Shown here: in pieces, positions 21,308 to 32,502 of the stretch
How positions within the stretch are numbered: position 1 is the stretch's first letter
Layout of the letters: each line of letters begins with the position of its first letter
From: Rhabdophis nuchalis
Lineage: Eukaryota > Chordata > Lepidosauria > Squamata > Natricidae
Length of the DNA: 64,000 bases
Reading direction: 5' to 3'
Assembly (NCBI GenBank): GCA_039707465.1
Contig: CM077648.1
Location: 19,069,619 to 19,133,618, forward strand
The notes under the pieces: generated by a model
Database searches by the model: none
Told to the model about the DNA's origin: nothing
Seen by the model: only the letters and a program-made list of their open reading frames with translations
Made by a program: the position numbers and the translations under genes

Positions 21308-21648
21308 AACGCTATTGAAACCTGTCCATTACCATCCTCTGGAGTCCATTTAAGCTCACACCTACTCCATCCAGCCACCTCATTCTCTGTTGTCCCTTTC
21401 TTCTTTTGCCCTCAGTCTTTCCCAGCATTAGGCTCAACTCACTGGAGAAGAGCCTAATGCTGGGAAAGATTGAGGGCAAAAGAAGAAGGGGACGACAGAG
21501 AATGAGGTGGCTGGATGGAGTCACTGAAGCAGTCGGCATGAGTTTAAATGGACTCTGGGGGATGGTAGAGGATAGGAAAGCCTGGAGGAATGTTGTCCAT
21601 GGGGTCGCAATGGGTTGGACACGACTTCACAACTAACAACAAGATTAA
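21308..21648 (+). mobile_element. BovB (RTE) LINE 3' end with inverted 5' copy
   Basis: Forward part from about 21431 holds GAATGAGGTGGCTGGATGGA and GGGTCGCAATGGGTTGGACA and ends ACAACTAACAACAAGA, the BovB 3' end. The part before it (21312-21425) is a reverse-complement copy of the same segment, so the unit folds back on itself. Confidence 0.85.
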
Positions 21649-21870
21649 AACTGGTTTTTAAATAATAAGCTCTAAATATAGTAGTCTCTTCTGATCTTGT
21701 AAATAAAAGTTAGCGGACTTAAATAAGTAATTGGAACCACCTCTGCAGAAGTTTTGTCATACACAAGTATCCTGGGAGTTGAAGTCCACACATTCTCAAG
21801 TTGTTAGTGTTGAGACACAGGGCCTTAAGGACATATGTGGGTTTTTTTCTTGCAATGGATTATTTAAAGG

Positions 21871-22060
21871 CAGTGGTGTATTAACCATTAAGCAGACGAA
21901 GCACGTGCTTAGGGCGCCAGATCCAAAGAGACTCAACCACAAAGTTGAGAAAGAAAGAAAAACCAATGGAGCTTGGCTTCATTTGTACAGTATGTACAAA
22001 GGAGGGGGGCACCAAGATTTGTCAGTGCTTAGTGCACCAGTGAGCCTTAATCCGCCACTG
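21871..22060. mobile_element. hAT-type MITE (190 bp)
   Basis: Ends CAGTGGTGTATTAA / TTAATCCGCCACTG with a perfect 8-bp duplication TTTAAAGG (21863-21870, 22061-22068). Confidence 0.9.
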
Positions 22061-22109
22061 TTTAAAGGATTCTTTCAAAGTGTGTGTGTGGAGGGGTGAA
22101 GCTTGTCTC

Positions 22110-22648
22110 CAGGGGTGGGTTCCAGCAGCCACTATGGTTGGTTTGCTCATGGGCAAGCAGAGCGTGTGTGTGCAAGCCAGTGGTGGGTTCCGGATCCTGT
22201 TCCAACCTGTATGGTTGGAACGGGCCCAGTGGCATCCACATGGACGCACGCACATGCGTCTTAACACCTCCGTGAGCCTCCGTGACACTCCAGCTGCTCA
22301 TTGGAGTGTTGCGCAGGCACTGTATGTGCCCTGCATGGAAGCACCAAAGACTTAAAGGACCATAAGGAGCTCGGGCAGGTGGGTGGGCCCTCCGGAGCAC
22401 TGTACCAGAACAGTATCTGGTACTCCGGGCAGGCTCTAGTTTGCCAGTACCAGGGCGTACTGCCTGCAACCCACCACTGGTGCAAGCGCAGTACAATAAA
22501 ATTGTTCTGCGCATGCACAGAAGCCAAAAACAGAAGAACCAGTTCGGGGGCGTAGCAGGTCAGGGTCACTGCCGGTTCCAGCAACCCAGGCCGCAAAACC
22601 ACTACTGGCTTGGTCAAACCGGTCAAAACCGGTAGAAATCCACCACTG
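22110..22648. mobile_element. hAT-type element, host of a second hAT
   Basis: Ends CAGGGGTGGGTTCCAGC and GGTAGAAATCCACCACTG; perfect 8-bp duplication CTTGTCTC (22102-22109, 22649-22656). The GC-rich interior is split by the element at 22178-22479. Confidence 0.9.
22178..22479. mobile_element. hAT-type element nested in another hAT (302 bp)
   Basis: Ends CAGTGGTGGGTTCC / GCAACCCACCACTG; perfect 8-bp duplication GTGCAAGC (22170-22177, 22480-22487). Confidence 0.9.
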
Positions 22649-22656
22649 CTTGTCTC

Positions 22657-23400
22657 TGCTGGCACATTATTTAAATTATGCACATCGTTGTAAACAAAAA
22701 CTTATTAAATCAGTTTAACCTCCACTTACCCACTCAGTGGCCTGATGCTGTTATGTTACTTTTCTAAAAATCTTGTACGGCTATGCAGAGCCTGAAATTT
22801 TACTCTAAGGCTGAAATTATTGGCTCTTGATTCTCATAATTAAATGGTTCCCACCACCACCAGTCTTTAAACCTAAGTATCACATTGAGTGTAAGAATGA
22901 TGTTGATAACTCAAAGATGCCACCCTACTGTTTCCTTTTTTCATCTTCCATGATGCCTTCTGTCTCTGCGGGAACTAGTGCTGAATCCTTTTTCAGCAGC
23001 CCCATACATTTCTGAAGCATTGATTATAATGACCATTATCTATTCATTTGAACTGCAGCTTCCATATAATGAAATATCATGCCTGACATTTCTGTAATAA
23101 GTGCTTGACTTTTGCAGCTTTGGCACATAATAAGCACATAACACAGATATAGAAATATTAAAGTCTACTAGTCAGCATAATACTTGAGAGCCAGTGAGAT
23201 ACTAATTGCATTTTGTGTTTTAATGGCTCGGGAAAATTATTGTGTACTGTTTTAAAATTAAGGCAAAGGTCATAGATCTCTCCCTTAATTTTTTTTTTCT
23301 CTTAGTCTGGAAATGATGAAGTCAGAGAGAGCCCATGTTGTCAAGGGAAATCCTTTTAGTAAGCAGAATATAAGTATTCTGGTATGTATTTAGAGCAGCA
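22657..23400. other. Intronic sequence, nothing recognised
   Basis: No repeat or coding signal that I can name. Confidence 0.4.
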
Positions 23401-23630
23401 GAATATAAGTATTTGCAGCTGAGTTGAAGCAACTTGCTACGGTCAACTCACATGGCTAAGTCGCTGTGGCCAACCCACCATAAGACAACTTGCCACAGGA
23501 CAATTCAACAAATACCAAAGTTGGATTAATTTTGATGGAACCATGGCCAATAATAATAAAAAAAGAAAGTCAATCCAGAAGTACAAGAGCTATAATAATT
23601 TTGAAAAAACATGGCCACCGGTAATAAAAG

Positions 23631-23752
23631 CAGAGGTGGTATTCAGCCGGTTCTCTCCAGTTCGGGCGACCGCCCACCCGCCCAACGTACTGTGCAAGCA
23701 CTGCACGCTTACATTTGCAAACCGGTAGGGAAGGTAAGTGATCCCACCACTG
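23631..23752. mobile_element. hAT-type MITE (122 bp)
   Basis: Ends CAGAGGTGGTATTCAGCC / GGTAAGTGATCCCACCACTG; perfect 8-bp duplication AATAAAAG (23623-23630, 23753-23760). Its right end is copied in reverse immediately downstream. Confidence 0.88.
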
Positions 23753-23803
23753 AATAAAAGAGTTACTTTTATTCAGTGGTGGGATCACTTACCTTCCCTA
23801 CCG
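23723..23803. repeat. Perfect palindrome, 38-bp arms, 5-nt spacer
   Basis: Arms 23723-23760 and 23766-23803 are exact reverse complements separated by AGTTA. The left arm consists of the hAT right end plus its AATAAAAG target duplication. Confidence 0.92.
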
Positions 23804-23810
23804 AGTTGTC

Positions 23811-23941
23811 TAGGACAACTTGGCAGGGCCAACTTGCATGGTTCAATCCAACGCTATATAATTTTTTTCATTCAGTTAGAATGAAACAATTAATATAGCA
23901 TTGGATTGAACCATGCAAGTTGGCCCTGCCAAGTTGTCCTA
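23811..23941. repeat. Inverted repeat, 49-bp arms, 33-nt spacer
   Basis: Arms 23811-23859 and 23893-23941 pair with one mismatch. Contain AGGACAACTTGGCAGG, a motif also related to 23430-23520 (GACAACTTGCCACAGG). Confidence 0.9.
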
Positions 23942-23949
23942 GGCCCCAA

Positions 23950-24234
23950 TGAAGGGCGCTGGATGTTAAAGAAGATGATAAAAGATAACAAGAAGCTTGC
24001 ACTGTTTGCAACTTTTTCATCTTTGCAATAGTGGCAAACATCTGTAGCTTGGGTGTAGGATGAGGGTGAAGGTTCATTCTCTGAGCTTGTGGGTTGGTTT
24101 CTGAATATTTCATTATCCGGCTAGGTAACCCCTTCACCAGAGTTTAGGGGATGTCGATATCAGTGTTCTTCTGTTTATAAGGGCTTCAGGTTAGGGTGTG
24201 TCAAATGAGGGTTTTGTGATGGGTCAGCTGTGAG
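23950..24234 (-). mobile_element. Penelope-like fragment
   Basis: Reverse-sense terminal block near 24095-24135 (ATTTCATTATCCGGCTAGG), a decayed version of the type 2 hammerhead region, with flanks like those at 13371 and 17381. Confidence 0.5.
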
Positions 24235-24726
24235 TCATCAGTGAGTCTTGTGATGGGTCTTGTGGTATTAACACTTCACGTGATCTTGATTCTGTCCCTC
24301 TGTTTATGCAGCCTAGAACTGTGTTGGCTTTTTTGGCAGCTGCTACACACTGCTGGCTCATATTTAAATGGTTGTCCTCTAGGACTCCCAAGATCCCTCT
24401 CACAGTTGCTACTATTGAGCAAGATACCACATATGCTATACCTATGCATTTTGTTTTTCTTGTCTAAATGTCGAACCTTACATTGAATTTAAATTTGTTA
24501 TATAGCTCTTGCTTGTCAAGATCCTTCTGTATCTTAAGCTTATCTTCTGGAATGTTGGCTATTCCTGCCAGCTTGGTGCCATCTGCAAAGTTGATGAGTT
24601 CCTCATTTATCCCCTCATCCAAATCATTGATGAAGTTGTTGAAGAGTGCTGGACCTAAAACAGAGCCCTGGGGTACTCCACTGCTCTTTAATCACCCCAA
24701 AGTACTTTGTCAGGTTTTTCTGCAGC
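24235..24726 (-). mobile_element. CR1 LINE, middle of ORF2, decayed
   Basis: Minus strand conceptual translation contains GVPQ-like, a NNFINDLDEGI block, FADGTKLAGI (FADDTKLAG in active elements, D to G) and NMSQQC..AAKKAN. Reverse-transcriptase domain remnant. Confidence 0.75.
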
Positions 24727-25140
24727 AAACCCAACATCCCTTAGTTTAACCTGGTTACATCAGGTCAGGGTCATTGGGAGGTGAACAACTGGTGGGTGGC
24801 GGTTGTGTGAACTGGTTGAGGGCCGGTGTTGCCTCTGGTTTAGCTGTGCGGTTGATTTGGATTCTGAGGGGTTCGTAGGCTGGTTCAGTTGGGTGGGTTC
24901 CCAATTTTTTTACTACTGGTTCGGATACGCTTATACACGTGTGATGCTTCTGCACATGCACAGAAGCATCCGGGCGGGTGGGCGGAACCTCCCACCGCTA
25001 ATACTACCAGTTCGTCCAATCTAGGCCGAACTGGGAGCAACCCACCTCTGGACTGGTTGTAGGTCAATGTGTCTGTTGATGGAATTGCTTGTGGGTTGCC
25101 AGATTTCAATGAACCCACCAGCGTGATCTTTGCCCTTTCA
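24727..25140. other. Unclassified repeat remnants around a hAT MITE
   Basis: GGTT/GGTC-rich sequence similar in style to 13460-13800; probably Penelope-like but not provable from here. Confidence 0.3.
24886..25050. mobile_element. hAT-type MITE (165 bp)
   Basis: Ends CAGTTGGGTGGGTTCCC / GGGAGCAACCCACCTCTG; duplication GGCTGGTT / GACTGGTT. Short internal hairpin GATGCTTCTGC / GCAGAAGCATC. Confidence 0.78.
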
Positions 25141-25466
25141 CATCTGCCAACCAAACAGCTGTGTGCAGGGCCATACCCAAATTGGCTTCTTCTCCTGCCC
25201 CCTGAGGTGCACTTATTTACTTTTGATTTCTAATTAACAATTGGCCTCCTGTGGGCAAATAAGGACAGCCAAAGAGCCAGATGTGTCTCAGGGCCCATAA
25301 AATGCCCAGGTCTGGTATGAATGGTGGAAAATAGAAACCCTGTACATGCAGACTTTCAACTTTAACCATCAGTGTGGCACACACCAAAATAATAGAATGA
25401 TTTAGAATAGGATATAAAAATACTTTATTATTGGATATATTGAAGATGGTGTAATGAATTATTATA
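25141..25466. other. Intronic sequence, nothing recognised
   Basis: No repeat or coding signal that I can name. Confidence 0.4.
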
Positions 25467-25474
25467 ATATAAAT

Positions 25475-25700
25475 CAGGGGTAGTCAACCTTTTCATACCT
25501 ACCGCCCACTTTTGTATCTCTGTTAGTAGTAAAATTTTCTAACCGCCCACCGGTTCCACAGTAATGGTGACTTATAAAGTAGGGAAGTTAATTAAATTTT
25601 AAAAAGGAAAGTGCTTCAGTATCGGACAAAACCCCTACCACCCACCACGAAAGCTGGAATGCCCATTAGTGGGCAATAAGGACCAGGTTGACTACCACTG
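25475..25700. mobile_element. hAT-type MITE (GGGGTAGTCAACC family)
   Basis: Ends CAGGGGTAGTCAACCTTTTC / CAGGTTGACTACCACTG; duplication ATATAAAT / ACATAAAT. Confidence 0.88.
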
Positions 25701-25719
25701 ACATAAATGAACCCATACT

Positions 25720-25963
25720 TAGAATACCTCGCTTAAAGTGAAGAAATGATAGTGATAGTCAAACATAATAATAATAATGTATATAAATATATTTGATTGA
25801 CAATATGTGATTTTATATAAAGTTTCAGTGATGACTATGGAAAAGATGTACAAAAACCTTGTAACCAATCGACATGCTGTACATAATGGAAGATGTTTCT
25901 ATGTTACATGTCTCGTTTTTTAAGTTTGTTGAAAAATAAAAACTTTTAATTAAAAAAAACAAC
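25720..25963 (+). mobile_element. Possible L1-like LINE 3' end
   Basis: A/T-rich block ending in AATAAAAACTTTTAATT followed by poly-A. Assigned on the tail only. Confidence 0.35.
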
Positions 25964-26726
25964 AACCAGTGTGGCACAGGAGGAAAGAGGCAAGGCAATA
26001 AAATAGGTAGAAGAAGTAAACGAGCTTGGGAAAGATTGAGCAGCATAATCCTGTAACCTGGTGTTGGATGCATTAAACAAGCACAGGCCTAAACTTATTA
26101 TTATCTTCAGGTTCCATCCATTATCTTAAAGAAACTATATCTTCTTCTGCGCAAAAGAGGAAAGTAATTCGGGTACGGTAAGACATTTTTCTCAAAATTA
26201 TCAATAATTTTCCTGGTGGTGGCAATATTGGCAATGCCCATTTACGATGCAATGTAGTGAATGCATTGTTGTTTCCTACAACAATAAATGCATCTTTTAT
26301 GATTTCCTGAGATTATATAATTTAGGGACAGCAAATGGACATTCATGCCTCTATTCATCTTCTTCTTTCGGCAGGCGATATGTGAACATATAATTTCAGC
26401 ACATCCTTTCTGAATTACATCTGCAGAACATCTTTCCATTCTGACTTTTAGAAATGTGATATGCAGAAGAATAGAAAAGCAACTTTGGGATACTATACTA
26501 GTGCTACATTCAAGAGTTTCTCCCCCAGTGCTTCTTCCAACAATAAACATAATGAACATCTCATTTCATATCAATGGGCAGATACTTCATTATAATTTAA
26601 TGTAATGTGTCTTCCTTTCTTCATAAAAATAAAAGCAGAGGGCTTAATCTAGTACTAAACCAATGTGGATAACATCATTTTTCCATCTTCTGGAAAAATA
26701 AATCTCCTCTTTGAAATGAGGTTTCA
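25964..26726. other. Intronic sequence, nothing recognised
   Basis: Short open frames only; nothing recognised. Confidence 0.4.
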
Positions 26727-26782
26727 AGCATTCATTCATTCATTCATTCATTCATTCATTCATTCATTCATTCATCCATTCA
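26727..26782. repeat. (ATTC)n microsatellite
   Basis: About 13 near-perfect CATT units. Confidence 0.95.
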
Positions 26783-26817
26783 TTTATCATATTTCTTAAC
26801 TGGACAGTAAGAAGGGA

Positions 26818-27163
26818 AAAAGGGGACATGGTGGCTCAGTGGCTAAGACACTGAGCTTGTCAATCAGAAGGTCAGCAGTTCAGTGGTTTGAATCCCTAGC
26901 ACTGCATAATGGAGGGAGCTCCCATTACTTGTCCCAGCTTCTGCCAGCCTAGCAGTTCGAAAGCACATAAAAATGCAAGTAGAAAAATAGGAACCACCTT
27001 TGGTGGGAAGGTAACAACGTTCCATGTGCCTTCGCCGTTTAGTCATTCTGGCCACATGACCACGGATACGTCTTTAAACAGCACTGACTCTTTGGCTTAG
27101 AAACAGAGATGAACACTATCCCTTAGAGTCGGGAACGACTATGTGCAAGGGGAATTTTTACCT
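26818..27163 (+). mobile_element. Sauria SINE, full length
   Basis: Head with GGTGGCTCAGTGGCTAAGAC and B-box GGTTTGAATCC; GGAACCACCTTTGGTGGG body; tail TTTTTACCT. Perfect duplication TAAGAAGGGA (26808-26817, 27164-27173). Confidence 0.93.
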
Positions 27164-27173
27164 TAAGAAGGGA

Positions 27174-27582
27174 TGTAGAGAAAGATAGGTTGCAACCAAG
27201 AGTCACTGAGTTCCACCAGAAAGTAAATTCCTTGTTCCCAAGGTCTTCCCAGTGTGATAGACTACAACTCCCATTATCCTTTTAAGAAAAGGCCACCCAG
27301 ATCTATATCCAAATTCCCAACTCCACATTTATCTTGCAGATAATTATTCATATTTAACAATAAATATTCATATAAGTTGGAATCTGGCCAGCAATGCCAA
27401 AGATGTCAGCATTAACAAGGTGAATGAAAAGCCAACCCAACTTGTTTACAGTTCATCCCAAGTTAAATGGTGCCATGTCAGTCATTATGGCTATTCCTTT
27501 GTGATATATCATTGTTGGTATCTGAGACTGAAGATAAAAAAGCATCCTAGCATACAACAGCATATCAAAGCTATCAGGGGTG
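27174..27582. other. Intronic sequence, nothing recognised
   Basis: No repeat or coding signal that I can name; a hAT-like left end CAGGGGTGGTATTCAC follows at 27583-27660 without a matching right end. Confidence 0.4.
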
Positions 27583-27795
27583 GTATTCACTTATTTTCCC
27601 TACCAGTTCGCAAATGTGAGCAGGTGTGCATCTGCGCATGTGCTCGGCCTTCTGCACAGGTTGCCCTGATAGAAAAAAAACAATCTCTCCCCTGGTATAA
27701 CCAACAAAGCAAGGAGAACCCATGGCTTAAAGGTCAATACATCTACCTAATATGCAAGCAGTCTGTGTTAGAATCCCAAAAGGGTATGGCTAGCT

Positions 27796-28091
27796 CAGGG
27801 GTGTCAAACTCAAGGCACAGGGGCCCGCGGGGTGCTTAGAACTGGCCTGCGGGGTCACCTGGAAACAGCAAAGGACCAGCCCATGGGCGACCCCTCCTGA
27901 GTTCCGTTTTTGCTGGCAGAGGACTGCAGGAAGCCATCACAGCCGAAAATGGAGCTCAAGAGCCCATTTTCGCTGGCAGAGCACTCAGGCAGCCACAAGC
28001 ACTTCCAACATGAGTGACATCAAGCTGGCCACGCCCCCTGTCAAACACAACTCTGATGCAGCCCTCAATGAAATCGAGTTTGACACGCCTG
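27796..28091. mobile_element. hAT-type element (GGGGTGTCAAACTC family, 296 bp)
   Basis: Ends CAGGGGTGTCAAACTCAAGG / CGAGTTTGACACGCCTG; duplication GGCTAGCT / GCCTAGCT. It landed inside stem I of the hammerhead. Confidence 0.9.
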
Positions 28092-28138
28092 GCCTAGCTG
28101 ATGAGAGCTAAATAGCTTGAAATAGATCTGTCGTGGTC
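28092..28138 (+). ncRNA. Hammerhead motif (tRNA-linked type), stem I decayed
   Basis: GCCTAG, CTGATGA, stem II GAGCT-AAAT-AGCTT, GAAA, stem III ATA-GATC-TGT (one G-U pair), C17. The 3' strand GTGGTC pairs only partly with the 5' strand. Core bases intact. Confidence 0.65.
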
Positions 28139-28169
28139 TCCCTTTATTTCTTTGTGGGTAAATATAAAT

Positions 28170-28754
28170 TCAACACGAGCAGAACCAGGCCATTTTCTTT
28201 AGGAAGGAAATTGACTGACTGACTGAGTCTCCATTGGGCTCAGTTCCAAACTGTTCACAGCTACTCTTGCCTTCGCCGTTGCAGTGACTAATTAGCTTGT
28301 TGTGCTTTCCTAATGGGGGAAAAGAAAAAGTCCTTTCCACATGATATCACATTATTTCCTTGTCATTTTACGAGACCTGGAGTGTTAACATGGCTTCTCA
28401 CCATTGGCTCTCAATGAGGAAAAGCGAGCAGGTTGATATAATGCTTCTCGGTTAACATGGCCTGGTACAAAGAAGCCGGCATTTAGTCTTGCGTGCCATT
28501 CCCAACCATCTGTGAAAGGAACGCCTGGCCCCTCTCTGAATGTGTCATTAAGCCTCTTTGAGTCTCAGCAACGGATGAGCTGAATTCCTAGAAAAAGCAA
28601 AACTGGTGTGGACTCTTATAGCTGCCTACATTTATTTTTTAAAAAAAACCTCTTTGCATTCCTAATAACGCCACCATTTGTACAAGTGCCTTCAAGCCTT
28701 AAAGAGTGCGCAATACTTTAAAAGGGCCAGAAAAATAGGCAGGCGCTGATTTGA
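28170..28754. other. Intronic sequence, nothing recognised
   Basis: No repeat or coding signal that I can name. Confidence 0.4.
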
Positions 28755-29480
28755 CTGCACTATTGGCGTTGTTAGTTGTGAAGTTGTATCTGACCCATTG
28801 TGACCCCCATGGACAACGTACCTCCAGGCCAGTAGTGAAATTCAAAAAATTTTACTCCCAGTTCTGTGGGGCGTGGCTTGGTGGGCGTCACAGGGGAATG
28901 ATACTGCCAACACCAACCAGAGGTGACATTTGCTGGTTCTCCGAACTACTCAGAATTTCCGCTACAAGAACCTGCTGGATTTCACCCCTGCTCCAGGCCT
29001 TCCTGTCCTCTACCATCCTCTGGAATCCATTTAAGCTCACGCCCATGCTTCCATGATTCCATCCAGCCACCTCATTCTCTGTCATCTCCTTCTTTTGCCC
29101 TCAATCTTTCCTAGCATGAGGCTCTTCTCCAGTGAGTCCTTCCTTCTCATTAGGTGGCCCAAGTATTTGAGTTTCATCTCAAGGATCTGGCCTTCTAAAG
29201 AGCAGTCAGGGTTGATCTCCTCTAGGACTGACCAGTTTGATCGCCTTGCAGTCCAAGGGACTCACAGGAGTCTTCTCCAGCACCATCGTTCAAAGGCCTC
29301 AATTCTTTGGCACTCAGCCTTCCTTGTGGTCCAACTTTCATAGCCATCTACTGCAACTGCAGTAGCCTTGACTATACGCACTTTTGTTGGCAGCGTGGTG
29401 TCTCTGCTTTTTAGTATGCTGTCTGGATTTCCCATAGTTTTCCTTCCCCCTGCATTATTCTGCATTATAATCCTGAGCAA
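28755..29480 (-). mobile_element. BovB (RTE) LINE 3' part
   Basis: Reverse-sense text for the BovB C-terminal region and 3' end: GTTGTTAGTTGTGAAGTTGT at the left, TCCATCCAGCCACCTCATTC in the middle and GTCTCTGCTTTTTAGTATGC at the right. Interrupted by the MITE at 28830-28990. Confidence 0.9.
28830..28990. mobile_element. hAT-type MITE in BovB (161 bp)
   Basis: Ends CAGTAGTGAAATTCAAA / GGATTTCACCCCTG; perfect duplication CTCCAGGC (28822-28829, 28991-28998). Same family as 539-742. Confidence 0.9.
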
Positions 29481-30002
29481 AAGCAAGAATTAATCCCTTC
29501 TTGAGGTCTTAGTCCTTATGGCCATGTTGGTGAACAATGACCCTGAGTAGTGTCAGGAAGCGTGATAATGTTAAGGGAAGAAAGGGCTGTTACTTCGGGG
29601 AAGGAATTCTCCTTTCTTTTATCATAAAAAACCGCAGACAGGTTAGCACTGCATATCACAAGAACAGTACCCTCTGGAGGTCAACATGCCTTTTAGTTTT
29701 TCTGAAACCATGCACTTTAATGGACTACGGTCTGCTTCGCCTCCAAACCGAGCAGCATAAAAGGCTTTCCACAATGTTATTACACTCTGCTTGGCATCTA
29801 TCTTTTACTGTAGTCAATGCATGCATAATACATATGTTTCATCAGCGCAGGATGTTTGCCCTATGCTTTTACAGCTACGGATATAACTGGTATTTGCATA
29901 ATAGCTCAATCTTTACCTCTAGATGACACGGCAGGAGGCCAGTCTCAAAGCAAGGTAACTGCCATTCAGGCTTGCGGCCTTATTTGTCTCCTCAAGAGAC
30001 TA
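29481..30002. other. Intronic sequence, nothing recognised
   Basis: A 129-codon open frame here shows no motif and is treated as chance. Confidence 0.4.
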
Positions 30003-30010
30003 GTATAAAG

Positions 30011-30167
30011 CAGTGGTGGGTGTCTGCAGGCTCGCACCTACTCGTGAGAGCCGGTTGGTGAAATTTAGAGAACCGGTGAGAGGGGGTTCCACCGGCGTAC
30101 CTGGAAGTAAATCTGGCCCGCCGCTGCCAGTGACCCAACGGGAAGGAAAGGAAAGGAAAGGAAAGGA

Positions 30168-30263
<96 letters not shown>

Positions 30264-30440
30264 ATTTATCATCACAATTGAGTCCAAAATTTTGGTTGCT
30301 AAGCAAGAGCGTTGTTAAATGAGTTTCACCACATTTTAAAAGGTGGCCACTCCCACCCTGTCACATGACTGGCAAGCCACGCCCACAAAATAGGCCACAT
30401 CTACAGAGTAGGTTCTAAAAAAATTTGAAACCCACCACTG
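30011..30440. mobile_element. hAT-type element with a microsatellite inside (430 bp)
   Basis: Ends CAGTGGTGGGTGTC / GAAACCCACCACTG; perfect duplication GTATAAAG (30003-30010, 30441-30448). Holds a GGAAA then (GAAA)n tract. Confidence 0.9.
30140..30264. repeat. (GGAAA)n-(GAAA)n microsatellite
   Basis: About four GGAAA units followed by more than 20 GAAA units; gives spurious long open frames on both strands. Confidence 0.97.
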
Positions 30441-30534
30441 GTATAAAGTCAGTGTTATAGTTTGAGCACCCAGTCAATGGAATCCAACACTGGCTACCAT
30501 AAACCACCAGTCCTTAGAAAGTCCTAGTTTTGAC

Positions 30535-30897
30535 CAGTGGTGGGAGTCAAATAATTTAACAACCGGTTTTCTGCCCTAATGACCAGGTGGGTAGGCATGG
30601 CTCGGTGGTCATGCGAACATTTTGGTGTGGCCAACTCAACGTCATTCAGGTTGATGGGTGCTTCGCCTTAGCTGTTGCAATGTAATGAGGGTTAACCGGA
30701 GAGGCAGTTTCTGTAAGCAGGGCAATAAAGATTAGGCTAGAAACAACACCAGAATGTTTCCTTCCTGCCTTTCTTACTGGATTAGCCCTGTAAAGTGGGG
30801 GAAAAACAAAATAAGATTTCTTATTTTCTCCGAACTGCTTAGAAGTTAACAACTGGTTCTCCCAAAAAAAGTGCGAGCTGGCTGAATCCCACCACTG
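30535..30897. mobile_element. hAT-type element (363 bp)
   Basis: Ends CAGTGGTGGGAGTCAAAT / GCTGAATCCCACCACTG; perfect duplication GTTTTGAC (30527-30534, 30898-30905). Confidence 0.9.
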
Positions 30898-31165
30898 GTT
30901 TTGACCTCATATCTCAATTTAAGCATCTCACCTTTTGAAGGAGAATACTCCCTGGCTAAAATTCTCTCCTTTTTCTTCTACCTTCGCTTTCTTTTGTTCT
31001 GCCTGGTTCATCGATATAATTTCTGCTCTTGGCATATCAGCCTTCCTTAAACCCCGGTTGATAAACTTGTGACCAACTATAGAATGGCAACTAATTCATC
31101 CCATTCCCTCGGATTCTCACTTTACTCCAACTGGATCCCTACCCTTGTAAAACAAAGCAAGCATT

Positions 31166-31666
31166 TGCAATTGGAGTTTAATGAAAAGAAGGACCAGGGG
31201 AGACATGATAGCAGCCTTCCAATATCTCAGGGGTTTCCACAAAGAAGAGGGAGTCAAACTATTCTCCAAAGCACCTGAGGGCAGAACAAGAAGCAATGGG
31301 TGGAAACTAATCAAGGAGAGAAGCAACTTAGAACTGAGGAGAAATTTCCTGACAGTTAGAACAATTAATCAGTGGAACAGCTTGCCTCCAGAAGTTGTGA
31401 ATGCTCCAGCACTGAAAGTCTTTAAGATGTTGGATAGCCATTTGTGGTGTAGAGTTTCCTGCCTAGGCAGGGGGTTGGACTAGAACAGGGGTCTGCAAAG
31501 TTGGCTCTTTTAAGACTAGTGGACTTCAACTCCCAGAATTCCCCAGCCAGCCGTGGAATTCTGGGAGTTGAAGTCCACCAATCTTAAAAGAGCCAACTTT
31601 GCAGACCCCTGGACTGGAAGACCTCCAAGGTCCCTTCTAACTCTGCTATTTTATTGTATTGTATTG
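31166..31666 (+). mobile_element. CR1 LINE 3' end
   Basis: Coding tail (conceptual MKRRTRGDMIAAFQYLRG, then RSNLELRRNFLTVRTINQW), 3' UTR with GGGGGTTGGACTAGAA, and a TATTGTATTG tail. Interrupted by the MITE at 31486. Confidence 0.9.
31486..31611. mobile_element. Palindromic hAT-type MITE (126 bp)
   Basis: Ends CAGGGGTCTGCAAAG / CTTTGCAGACCCCTG; duplication GACTAGAA / GACTGGAA. Long hairpin over its whole length. Confidence 0.9.
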
Positions 31667-32494
31667 AATGTTTGAGGACATCCTCCCAATATGCTTTACA
31701 ATTTGAAAAAGGCCCATTAAAGTGATGCTTCTGAGAACTGAGTGTTTGTATATTCTAATTATGATAGTATTATGTCCTTGCTTCCTGATAGGAAAACTTT
31801 TGTTTATTCTTCCTGAACACTGGAGTATGTGTGAACGCTTGTCTGTTTTTGTGGACAGGGTGCCATCTTGTGGGGAAATTCACACACTACAAAAAGTGAA
31901 TTACTGCCAAATTAATGCTGAGGTCCCTTTTTAAGAAATTGTCCTTTCCGGAGCTAATATTATCCTCCAAACTGTGGTGTGTGTGGGATTTTTTTTTTTA
32001 TTATCCTCTCATGCAAATCACTTTGAACATTAATGGAGTTTGTTCACCAACTAAACCAGGTGGAAACTCTCACTGTGTTCAAAAACCTCAGCATACAAAT
32101 TAGTTCCTTTGACTAAACACCTGAATTAAATTGCCAGAACATCCACAATTTTGCAAAGGGCAAATGCGATCTGACTTTTGGCCTCATTAGACAAACGAGT
32201 CACTTTGATGCTACTGTAATTTGCCTTGATCTATAATTTCCCTAACTGAAGGATTTAATCATTTCTTCTCGCATCTCCGCTTCCACTGACTCATTACAAA
32301 ATCTGTATCTCTCACTAGCCCAAATTTCTGATAGCCGGGAGAGGAATCTTTCCTATCTGTATAATTCCAATTGCCGTAATGCAGTCAGAAAGAAATTTCA
32401 GTCTCAAAAGTGTTTCAAAGATCAAACAAGATATGAACTGAAAACCCATCAAGAAGTAAACCGAGCACTGTTTAGTGAGGAATCTTTACTAAGC
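31667..32494. other. Intronic sequence, nothing recognised
   Basis: No repeat or coding signal that I can name. Confidence 0.4.
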
Positions 32495-32502
32495 AATTAG
32501 AG

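Larger units (their letters stand above)
27690..28165 (+). repeat. tRNA-like plus hammerhead repeat, split by a hAT
   Basis: Left part (27715-27795) has A-box-like ATGGCTTAAAGGT, a decayed B-box GTTAGAATCC and CCCAAAAGGGTATGGCTAG. After the hAT the hammerhead segment resumes at 28092. Same order as in 49100-49174 and 54198-54311. Confidence 0.7.

Noticed and set aside
29992..30318. Long open frames with repeated LSFF or KKER units
   Set aside because: They are translations of the (GAAA)n microsatellite inside a hAT.
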